From the NCBI RefSeq assembly GCF_965227725.1, contig NZ_CBDDGH010000005.1, positions 434,001 to 498,000 of the forward strand: a DNA stretch of 64,000 nucleotides, written 5' to 3'. Numbering within the stretch: the stretch's first letter is position 1; every line of letters starts with the position of its first letter. The notes under the pieces are model-generated. The model searched no databases. It worked only from the letters and a program-made list of their open reading frames with translations, and was not told where the DNA came from. Positions 36,193-42,534 of the stretch are shown here, in pieces. The position numbers and the translations under genes were made by a program. The DNA is from Shimia sp965227725 (lineage in GTDB: Bacteria > Pseudomonadota > Alphaproteobacteria > Rhodobacterales > Rhodobacteraceae).

Positions 36193-37424
36193 GTCGCTGC
36201 CGACAAGGCCGGTTCTGCCAGCGTTGTGCGCACGAGTGAGGATTGTTCCAGCGTGCGGTGCACCGGGCAGCGGTCAGCGATTTCCAGGAGCCGCTGGCGC
36301 TGTTCGGCGCTGAGGTCGCCCTGAAGGTGGATGGTTCGGGAGAACGTATCCACCTTTTGACCGGCCGGAGCCTCGGCGTCTCGCGCATGGACCTTGTCGT
36401 GGCTGACGTCGACCCAAACATGGGTGAGGGGCCAGTCTTTGCGCCGCGCATACATGCGGATGGTCATTGAGGTGCAGGCACCCAGTCCGGCGGAGAGGAA
36501 CCCATAAGGCGTCATGCCTTGGTTGGTGCCGCCATAGGCCAGAGGCTCATCCGCAAGTGCGTGATGGGCAGGCCCTGCATTCACATCCTGCAAAAAGCCG
36601 TTTGGATCAGCTTCTGCAACGCGCACGATGCCTTCGGGGGCACCGGGCGGCGGGGCAGGCGGGCGCAGTTGCAGGTAGCGACCTGCCCAGGAGGAAATCA
36701 CTTCCGCCGCATATTCCGCGTCTTTGGGATCGGAGATCAGGTGATCCGCGTCGTCCAGTGTCACAAAGCTCTTGGGGTGTTTGGCCGCCTCAAAAATTCG
36801 CGCGGCATTTTCGATGCCCACTGTGCTGTCTCGTGGGGCATGCAGCACCAGAAGCGCCTGATTGAGCTCGCGGATACAGGGGGCGATGTTCTGCGCGGAG
36901 ATGTCTTCCAGAAACGCTTTGGTGATCTGGAAGGGACGTCCCGCAAGGCTGACCTCGGCTTGGCCTTGCTGGTCAATTTCTGTGACCGCATCGCCAAATT
37001 GATGGCTGACATGTTCCGGCTCAAACGGGGCGCCCAAGGTGACGACCGCTTTGGAGCTGGCAATCCGCGTGGCGGCCTTGAGGACGGCCGCACCGCCTAG
37101 GCTGTGGCCGATCAGCAGACTTGGCGCCATGCCGCGGCTTTCCAGATAGGCCGCTGCCGCTTCAAGGTCTGCGACGTTGGAGGAGAAATGCGTGTTGGCA
37201 AACTCCCCTTCTGAATGTCCGAGGCCGGTAAAATCAAACCGCAAGACCGCAATGCCCATCGCCGCAAGACGCGAGGCGATGCGGCGGGCGGCTGGGATAT
37301 CTTTGGAACAGGTGAAACAATGGGCAAACAGGGCTGTGGCCAGATGTGGGCCGTCAGGCAAATCAAGGCGGGCGGCAAGCTGATCGCCACCGTGGCCGGG
37401 GAAGGTGATGCGTTCGATTGGCAT
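36189..37424 (-). CDS. Bifunctional alpha/beta hydrolase-OsmC fusion protein
   Basis: The 411-residue protein joins two domains. Residues 1-255 are an alpha/beta hydrolase with the nucleophile elbow GHSLGG near 105-110, the catalytic-acid loop (LHAPRDSTV) and a late DDADH. Residues 270-411 are an OsmC/Ohr-type peroxide-handling domain with the reactive pair in LGACTSMTIRMYA and DRCPVHRTLE. The fusion is known in proteobacteria. It may reduce organic hydroperoxides while hydrolysing associated esters, but the joint reaction is not established. Divergent from the DUF3445 gene. Confidence 0.9.
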   Translation of the reverse strand: MPIERITFPGHGGDQLAARLDLPDGPHLATALFAHCFTCSKDIPAARRIASRLAAMGIAVLRFDFTGLGHSEGEFANTHFSSNVADLEAAAAYLESRGMAPSLLIGHSLGGAAVLKAATRIASSKAVVTLGAPFEPEHVSHQFGDAVTEIDQQGQAEVSLAGRPFQITKAFLEDISAQNIAPCIRELNQALLVLHAPRDSTVGIENAARIFEAAKHPKSFVTLDDADHLISDPKDAEYAAEVISSWAGRYLQLRPPAPPPGAPEGIVRVAEADPNGFLQDVNAGPAHHALADEPLAYGGTNQGMTPYGFLSAGLGACTSMTIRMYARRKDWPLTHVWVDVSHDKVHARDAEAPAGQKVDTFSRTIHLQGDLSAEQRQRLLEIADRCPVHRTLEQSSLVRTTLAEPALSAAT

Positions 37425-37497
37425 GTGGTATCTCCAGAGAGCAGTTGCCTCTCAATGTGTGGGCGCAAAGCCGCCTATAAAAGGAAGATTTCGTTTG

Positions 37498-37513
37498 GTC
37501 ACAGGAAGGTGAC
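37498..37513. promoter_or_regulatory. Inverted repeat between hydrolase/OsmC and DUF3445 genes
   Basis: GTCAC-aggaag-GTGAC is a perfect 5-base inverted repeat in the 176-base divergent gap. It may be an operator for one of the two genes. Chance occurrence of a 5-base dyad is not negligible. Confidence 0.3.
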
Positions 37514-37600
37514 TTTGTGCGAGCGAACAATTTTGGTGCCCAGCCGACTGATGGTGATTTTGAGCGTGCTTCCGAGCCTGTGATTGGATAGCAAGACGCC

Positions 37601-38341
37601 ATGCAACCTATTCTACAGAAACAGATTCCTTATGATGCGCTGGCGCAGAAGCCTCTGCCGGGTATTGCGCCGCTTGAGCCTGCGGACTGGCTGATATTTG
37701 ATGACGCTTATGCGGCGCAGATGGCGTTGCGCTGCGCACTTTTGAAACAACGCCCGGATGAGGTGGCTTGTCTTGCGCCTGAGGCTTTGCCCGCGGCGCA
37801 GGAGGCCTTGCGCGTAGTGCTGGATTGCCTATCGCAGCGCGAGGACTTTGGTGTTTCTGAAAAAGTGGTTGTTTGTCCGGATGGGCGCGAGGTGGCGTTG
37901 GACTGGAACCAGCCCCTGATGAGCCTGGGTCAGATCATTCAGGAGGACATCTGTCTGCTGCAAAAACAGGGGGATGAGCATGTGCTTACCGGCGCGGTGC
38001 TTTGTTTCCCTGCGAGCTGGACACTGGCGGAGAAGTTTCAGAAGCCGCTGATCGATATCCATATTCCGGTGGGTGAATATGACGCCAACATCGCGAAACG
38101 TGTGCAGCGTTTGTTTGATGGCGTGCGCGCCGGGCGTCCGCTGTGGCGCAAGAATGCGCTGTGGTATGATGATCCCACGTTGTTTACGCCACGCTCAGAA
38201 AACGCACCGCGCGATCCGGTGCCGGCAAAAGCAGGGGCGTATCTGCGCTCGGAACGTCAGAGCATCCTGCGTCTGCCTGAGAGTGATGCGGTGATTTTCT
38301 CAATCCACACCTTTGTGGTGCGGCGCGAAGATATCCTTTAG
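37601..38341 (+). CDS. DUF3445 haem-dependent oxidative N-demethylase-like protein
   Basis: The 246-residue protein belongs to the DUF3445/HDOD family, whose characterised member is the alpha subunit of dimethylamine monooxygenase, a haem enzyme. The family signature is visible in LQKQGDEHVLTGAVLCFPASWTLAEKFQKPLIDIHIPVGEY and YLRSERQSILRLPESDAVIFSIHTFVV. In marine Rhodobacteraceae related genes act in methylamine use. The other dmm subunits are not adjacent here, so this copy may have a different substrate. Confidence 0.82.
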   Translation: MQPILQKQIPYDALAQKPLPGIAPLEPADWLIFDDAYAAQMALRCALLKQRPDEVACLAPEALPAAQEALRVVLDCLSQREDFGVSEKVVVCPDGREVALDWNQPLMSLGQIIQEDICLLQKQGDEHVLTGAVLCFPASWTLAEKFQKPLIDIHIPVGEYDANIAKRVQRLFDGVRAGRPLWRKNALWYDDPTLFTPRSENAPRDPVPAKAGAYLRSERQSILRLPESDAVIFSIHTFVVRREDIL

Positions 38342-38376
38342 CGCGCCGCAGCCAGATTTCGCTGGCAGAGCCAAGA

Positions 38377-39423
38377 TCAGACCTTGGCGCGTTGCAGCAT
38401 GCCAAACAGATCACGCGGATCATCCGGATCTGCAAGCATATCCAGATCTTCGTGGAATGAGGTCTCCGCCACCTTGTCGCGGATGTAGCGTAGTGCTGAG
38501 AAATCCTCGATTGCAAAGCCTACACTGTCAAACAGAGTGGTCTGGCGCGCATCGCGGCGACCCTGTTTTGCGCCTGTGATCACCTGCCAGAGCTCGGTGA
38601 CGGCAAAGTCCTCCGGCATCTGCTGGATTTCGCCCTCGATGCGGGTCTGAGGCGGGAATTCCACAAACACGTCGGAACGCTCCAGAATGCCTTTGGCCAG
38701 CTCGGTCTTGCCGGGGCAGTCTCCGCCAATTGCGTTGATATGCACACCTGCGCCAACCATGTTGTCGCTCAGGATTGTGGCGTATTGTTTGTCTGCGGTG
38801 CAGGTGGTCAGGATCTGCGCACCTTCGATCGCTTCTTCCGGTGAAGAACAGCTGACAACGGTCAATCCGCTGCCTGCAAGATTGGCTGCGCATTTTGCCG
38901 TTGCCGCCGGATCTTTGTCATAAAGGCGCACGGATTTTACACCCATGATGGCCTTCATGGCGAGCGACTGGAACTCGGACTGCGCGCCGTTTCCGATCAT
39001 CGCCATGGTATCAGTGTCTTTTGGTGCCAGATACTTAGCGGCCATTGCTGAGGTGGCTGCGGTGCGCAGGGCTGTCAGAATGGTCATTTCCGTCAGCAGA
39101 ACCGGATAGCCGGTGTAGACATCAGCGAGCAGACCAAAAGCGGTTACGGTCTGCAGCCCTTCGGCGGTGTTCTTGGGGTGACCGTTGACATATTTGAAGC
39201 CGTAGGCCTCACCGTCAGAGGTCGGCATGAGTTCAATCACGCCGACGTCAGAATGGCTTGCCACGCGGGGTGTTTTGTCAAACTGCTCCCAGCGGCGAAA
39301 ATCTTCTTCGACATAGCGTGTGAGGTCGATCAGCACCTGATCGACGCCGATGTGATGCACAAGCCGCATCATATTGTCGACGGAGACAAAGGGGACGAGG
39401 GCTTTTTCAGAAGGTTGGGACAT
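38377..39423 (-). CDS. ocd: Ornithine cyclodeaminase
   Basis: The 348-residue enzyme of the OCD/mu-crystallin family converts ornithine to proline and ammonia using bound NAD+. The Rossmann motif reads IGNGAQSEFQ, with the downstream VRLYDKDP strand; LTEMTILTALRTAATSAMAAKYL is the family's substrate-proximal segment. It follows arginase by 49 bases in the same direction, so the pair would run arginine to ornithine to proline. Confidence 0.92.
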   Translation of the reverse strand: MSQPSEKALVPFVSVDNMMRLVHHIGVDQVLIDLTRYVEEDFRRWEQFDKTPRVASHSDVGVIELMPTSDGEAYGFKYVNGHPKNTAEGLQTVTAFGLLADVYTGYPVLLTEMTILTALRTAATSAMAAKYLAPKDTDTMAMIGNGAQSEFQSLAMKAIMGVKSVRLYDKDPAATAKCAANLAGSGLTVVSCSSPEEAIEGAQILTTCTADKQYATILSDNMVGAGVHINAIGGDCPGKTELAKGILERSDVFVEFPPQTRIEGEIQQMPEDFAVTELWQVITGAKQGRRDARQTTLFDSVGFAIEDFSALRYIRDKVAETSFHEDLDMLADPDDPRDLFGMLQRAKV

Positions 39424-39472
39424 ATGAGTGTGGCTCCGTCAGAGAGAAGAGGGGCGGACCGGTCCGCGAAAG

Positions 39473-40411
39473 TTAAGAAAAGCTTCGGGTTGGGCGATCA
39501 AAGACCCGCCGACCGAGTGCGGAGGCGGCAAGATCGACCATCAGCTTGGCGGTGCGCCCGCGTTCATCCAGAAAGGGGTTCAATTCGACCAGATCCAGCG
39601 AACTCAGCAGCCCGCTGTCATGCAGCATCTCCATGACCAGATGGGCCTCGCGCACAGTGGCACCGCCCGGTACGGTCGTGCCCACGGCTGGGGCTACGGA
39701 TGGGTCCAGAAAGTCCACGTCAAGCGACACATGCAGCAGGCCCTTGCTTTGGGACACATGCTCAAGAAAGGCTGCCAGTGGTCGGGCAATGCCGTTTTCG
39801 TCGATATCGCGCATGTCGTGGCGGCGGATTTGTGTGGCTTGCAACGTCTCGCGTTCTGCTGCATCCACCGAGCGCAGGCCGATCATGCAGATGTTTTCTT
39901 CTGGCACGGGGTTCTGCACAGCCGGGAAGCCGTCAAACCCGTCACGCCCAGCGAAGTAGGCCACGGGCGTGCCGTGAAGATTGCCACTGTCACTGCTTTG
40001 AGGTGTGTGAAAATCGGTGTGTGCATCCAGCCATAGCACAAACAGTGGACGGCCTTCTTTGGCGGCGTGATTGGCAACACCGGCAACCGTGCCAGCGGAC
40101 AGACTATGATCCCCACCCAAGAAGATGGGGAAGCCACGCGCGCAGGCTTCCTCTGCCGCAGCGGTGAGGCGCTCGGTCCAGGCAATGGTTTCATTGAGCG
40201 CATAGGGTGCGCCTTCTGCCGCTTCGCCAGTAAAAGCGCGTGGCGCGAGATTGCCGAGGTCTTCGACCGCATGCCCGAGATCCTCAAGGCTTTCACGCAG
40301 GCCAGCCGTGCGAAAGGCATCCGGCCCCATCAGGCATCCACGGCGGCGTTTGCCGCTATCCACCGGCGCGCCGACCAACAAACAGGTCTTTTGTGTCATT
40401 TGCTCATCCAT
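39473..40411 (-). CDS. rocF: Arginase
   Basis: The 312-residue ureohydrolase shows all binuclear manganese motifs: GGDHSLSAGT, DAHTDFHTP and SLDVDFLDPS. It hydrolyses arginine to ornithine and urea. It is the first gene of a two-gene catabolic operon with ornithine cyclodeaminase and is divergent from an Lrp-type regulator. MTQKTC, four codons in, is an alternative start. Confidence 0.95.
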   Translation of the reverse strand: MDEQMTQKTCLLVGAPVDSGKRRRGCLMGPDAFRTAGLRESLEDLGHAVEDLGNLAPRAFTGEAAEGAPYALNETIAWTERLTAAAEEACARGFPIFLGGDHSLSAGTVAGVANHAAKEGRPLFVLWLDAHTDFHTPQSSDSGNLHGTPVAYFAGRDGFDGFPAVQNPVPEENICMIGLRSVDAAERETLQATQIRRHDMRDIDENGIARPLAAFLEHVSQSKGLLHVSLDVDFLDPSVAPAVGTTVPGGATVREAHLVMEMLHDSGLLSSLDLVELNPFLDERGRTAKLMVDLAASALGRRVFDRPTRSFS

Positions 40412-40425
40412 TTGACGCTATTTCT

Positions 40426-40440
40426 CGGAAGATGTTTCCG
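40426..40440. promoter_or_regulatory. Candidate Lrp-type operator between arginase and its regulator
   Basis: CGGAA-gatgt-TTCCG is a perfect 5-base inverted repeat extended by TTT and AAA on its flanks, lying 15 bases upstream of the arginase start. Its location in the divergent gap fits autoregulation plus control of the arginase operon. Confidence 0.45.
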
Positions 40441-40516
40441 AAATGAATTGATTTACACCCAGCAATTTGCACATAACGCGAAGAGATTGTTCAGATTGGA
40501 ATGTGGAGTTGTCGAA

Positions 40517-40942
40517 ATGGATGATGTGGATCGTAAGCTGATTTCGGCATTGCGCAACGATGCGCGCGCCTCTTTGTCTGATCTGGCGATCACGCTTGGC
40601 GTCTCGCGCACCACAGTACGAGGGCGGATTGAACGCCTGCGTCAGCGCGGGGACATCGTCGGCTTTACGGTGGTCTTGCAAGACGACATGAAAAGCGATC
40701 CGGTGCGCGGGCTTATGTCTATCGGGATTGAGGGCAGGGGGACAGACCGAATTGTGCGTCACCTCACCGGATTTACGCCAGTGCGCGCCATTCACAGCAC
40801 CAATGGCCGTTGGGATTTGATTGTGGAATTGGGAACCGAGACTTTGGCGGAGCTTGATGACGTGCTGGCCCAGATACGGCGTCTGGATGGGGTGGCCACC
40901 AGCGAGACCAGCCTGTTGCTCTCCACCCGGAAGGCCGGGTGA
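40517..40942 (+). CDS. Lrp/AsnC family transcriptional regulator
   Basis: The 141-residue protein has an N-terminal helix-turn-helix (DVDRKLISALRNDARASLSDLAITLGVSRTTVRGRIERLR) and a C-terminal RAM ligand-binding domain (about 65-141). Placement next to and divergent from arginase suggests that it senses arginine or ornithine and controls that operon. The frame is open far upstream, but ATG at 40517 starts the family homology. Confidence 0.92.
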   Translation: MDDVDRKLISALRNDARASLSDLAITLGVSRTTVRGRIERLRQRGDIVGFTVVLQDDMKSDPVRGLMSIGIEGRGTDRIVRHLTGFTPVRAIHSTNGRWDLIVELGTETLAELDDVLAQIRRLDGVATSETSLLLSTRKAG

Positions 40943-40960
40943 AGATTGGATACTGTCGGG

Positions 40961-41422
40961 TCAGGCTGTGCGCTTGACCGCCCAGAGCCAGATCAGGGCG
41001 GCGCCAAGGGACAGGAGGGCGTTGTAGTTGGCCATGGACAGACCAAACATCTGCCACGGGATTTCGTCGCAACGCACCAAAGGCGCGGACATGATCTGAT
41101 TAAAAAGATCGTCGGCGCTCATGCCTGTGATGTCACCGCTGGTGCAGGTTGAGGGGCCTTCCCACCAACCGCGTTCCACACCGGAGTGAAACAGGCCGAT
41201 CAGGCCGGATGCCGCCGCGCCCATGGCGGCCACGTAGGCCAAGAGTGTCATGCCTGAGAGGGCTGCCAAAGCTCCGGCACCTGCTGCCAACCAATGCGGG
41301 TAGCGCTGGTAGTAACAGAGCTTGCAGGGGGCAAGCCCGCCAATGAATTCAAAAGCCCAAGCCCCAAGGACCATGCTGACCGAAAATCCGGTCAGCAGCA
41401 GAAAGACATGTTTTTGCGTCAT
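40961..41422 (-). CDS. dsbB: Disulfide bond formation protein DsbB
   Basis: The 153-residue four-helix membrane protein carries the quinone-proximal CKLC pair in the first periplasmic loop and a second cysteine pair (CTSGDITG...VRCDE) in the second loop. It reoxidises DsbA using ubiquinone. It lies 2 bases downstream of the YqaA-like gene stop, so the two are probably cotranscribed. Confidence 0.92.
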   Translation of the reverse strand: MTQKHVFLLLTGFSVSMVLGAWAFEFIGGLAPCKLCYYQRYPHWLAAGAGALAALSGMTLLAYVAAMGAAASGLIGLFHSGVERGWWEGPSTCTSGDITGMSADDLFNQIMSAPLVRCDEIPWQMFGLSMANYNALLSLGAALIWLWAVKRTA

Positions 41423-41424
41423 TA

Positions 41425-42003
41425 TTATAGGTATCTCACCACCAAGAAGCCGCCAAAGAGCAGCACAAGAAAGACGGTGGTTACGAGGCCAAGGCGGTTC
41501 TCGATGAAGTCGCGGATCGGCTCACCAAATCTGCGCAACAGACCTGCAACCAGGAAGAAGCGGATGCCACGCGCCAAGATCGACGTTGCGATGAAGGTGC
41601 CCATAGGCATGCCGGTGAACCCCGACATAATCGTGATGACCTTGTAAGGGAAGGGCGTGATGCCCGCGCCCAGCACCGCCCAGAACCCGAAGTCGTTAAA
41701 TCGCGTTGAGAACTCTGCCACAGCGTCCGCTTTGCCGAGAGACATCAAGATCGGCTCGCCAATCTGTTCAAAGGCAAAGTAGCCAATCGCATAGCCGAAA
41801 ATGCCGCCCAACACAGAAGACACCAGCGCTACCAGCGCGATCAGCCACGCCCGAGACGGGGCTGCCAGAATCATCGGGATCATCAGCACGTCGGGGGGAA
41901 TTGGGAAGATCGAGCTTTCGATGAAGCTGACAATTGCGAGCGCCCAGAGCGCGCGGGGATGATCTGCCAGACTCATGGTCCAGCTGTAGAGGCGTTGAAG
42001 CAT
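41425..42003 (-). CDS. YqaA/DedA-type VTT-domain membrane protein
   Basis: The 192-residue protein has about five hydrophobic segments and the VTT-domain pattern: FIESSIFPIPPDVLMIPMIL, then the glycine-rich GGIFGYAIGY helix, then AVLGAGITPFPYKVITIMSGFTGMP. Bacterial relatives are linked to lipid scrambling or undecaprenyl phosphate recycling; the YqaA subgroup itself is poorly characterised. It is the last complete host gene before the prophage, transcribed away from it. Confidence 0.88.
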   Translation of the reverse strand: MLQRLYSWTMSLADHPRALWALAIVSFIESSIFPIPPDVLMIPMILAAPSRAWLIALVALVSSVLGGIFGYAIGYFAFEQIGEPILMSLGKADAVAEFSTRFNDFGFWAVLGAGITPFPYKVITIMSGFTGMPMGTFIATSILARGIRFFLVAGLLRRFGEPIRDFIENRLGLVTTVFLVLLFGGFLVVRYL

Positions 42004-42184
42004 ATTTCGGTCTCTTGAGCCCTAGTTTGCACCTTACACTTGCGTAGGGCATCGGGATTGAAGTGCAAGCAAATAATCAACGAATGAGTGCGGTGAGGCC
42101 GAATCTGTCGCTGTCATATCTCTGTCAGAAAGTTGCGTTTTGTGGCTGGACCTTCCTGAGAAGCTTGTCTAAATGAAGAGCGTG

Positions 42185-42225
42185 GCCCAAGTGGCGGAAT
42201 GGTAGACGCAGGGGATTCAAAATCC
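42185..42225 (+). tRNA. tRNA-Leu(CAA), 5' half only, interrupted at the anticodon stem (attL)
   Basis: Bases 42185-42225 match the 5' half of a bacterial tRNA-Leu: acceptor strand GCCCAAG, D-arm GTGGCGGAATGGTAGACGC, anticodon stem GGGGA, loop TTCAAAA with anticodon CAA at 42218-42220, and the first bases TCC of the 3' stem strand. The expected continuation (variable arm, T-arm with GGTTCGA, acceptor CTTGGGC) is absent; unrelated sequence follows from 42226. The gene is therefore split by the prophage and cannot fold from this copy. A complete gene may be rebuilt at the other prophage end if the phage carries the same 5' segment. Confidence 0.88.
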
Positions 42226-42255
42226 GGCGTCAACACACGCGAAAACTCCCCGTAA

Positions 42256-42300
42256 GTGCAGCTAAAGATACCTAAGTGTCTGTCTCTGCACGTTTTTATT
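42256..42300 (+). terminator. Terminator just inside the left attachment site
   Basis: GTGCAG (42256-42261) pairs with CTGCAC (42286-42291); inside it GATAC pairs with GTGTC, separated by symmetric 5-base internal loops. GTTTTTATTT follows. On the plus strand it would stop transcription that enters the prophage from the tRNA-Leu promoter before it reaches the phage RNA polymerase gene. Confidence 0.65.
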
Positions 42301-42310
42301 TCTCCAGAAA

Positions 42311-42342
42311 GCTCCACTTGCGGAGTAAATCTGTAAGTGCAG
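42311..42342 (+). repeat. Dyad element, copy 1 (before RNA polymerase gene)
   Basis: CTCCACTTGC and GTAAGTGCAG form an imperfect inverted repeat (8 of 10) with an 11-base spacer. A matching element, with the identical 15-base core GCTCCACTTGCGGAG, lies just after the polymerase gene at 45046. Either an operator or an RNA processing hairpin is possible; T7 early genes are separated by RNase III hairpins. Confidence 0.6.
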
Positions 42343-42435
42343 GTCACCATAGAATGTGACTTGGGTCACCATCCTGCGTCACCTTCATGTCACTTCAAGT
42401 CACCCCTCACGTCACCAGTGACGGGGCCTAGTGAC
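42343..42435. repeat. Array of nine GTCAC/GTGAC pentamers
   Basis: GTCAC occurs at 42343, 42365, 42378, 42389, 42399 and 42411, and its complement GTGAC at 42356, 42418 and 42431. Spacing is 7-13 bases, mostly close to one helical turn. The array lies between the attachment site (118 bases to its left) and the first phage promoter. It could hold a repressor or activator, or be arm-type binding sites for the integrase; lambda Int arm sites also centre on GTCAC. Confidence 0.65.
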
Positions 42436-42445
42436 CCACCAAATC

Positions 42446-42466
42446 CAATTAACCCGCATCTGTGCC
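42446..42466 (+). promoter_or_regulatory. Candidate phage RNA polymerase promoter P1
   Basis: CAATTAACCCGCATCTGTG matches the family consensus except for one base (T for A in CAACT). It lies 69 bases before the RNA polymerase ATG, so the polymerase would transcribe its own gene. Confidence 0.7.
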
Positions 42467-42480
42467 CTGCCGGTGTCCCC

Positions 42481-42528
42481 TTAGAGGGAACCTTAAAGGG
42501 AACCTTAAAGAGCACCCTAAGAGAGGAC
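42481..42528 (+). repeat. Four 12-base tandem repeats in the RNA polymerase leader
   Basis: The units are TTAGAGGGAACC, TTAAAGGGAACC, TTAAAGAGCACC and CTAAGAGAGGAC, ending 6 bases before the ATG at 42535. Each is purine-rich in the middle and Shine-Dalgarno-like; the last supplies AGAGGA for the start codon. The repeats are in frame with the polymerase but probably untranslated. Confidence 0.7.
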
Positions 42529-42534
42529 TTCTTG

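Noticed and set aside
42226..42300. Phage-supplied 3' half that would complete the tRNA-Leu here
   Set aside because: No CTTGGGC acceptor strand or GGTTCGA T-loop follows within a tRNA length; the small GCGT/ACGC stem after the junction is not enough.
42343..42435. GTCAC array as a CRISPR or iteron-type replication origin
   Set aside because: The pentamers are far too short for CRISPR repeats and spacers are not uniform. An origin cannot be excluded, but nothing such as a long AT-rich block is adjacent.
42337..42534. Possible 66-residue N-terminal extension of the phage RNA polymerase
   Set aside because: It would begin at a GTG without a ribosome site and translate the GTCAC array, promoter P1 and tandem repeats; the ATG at 42535 has AGAGGA at proper spacing.
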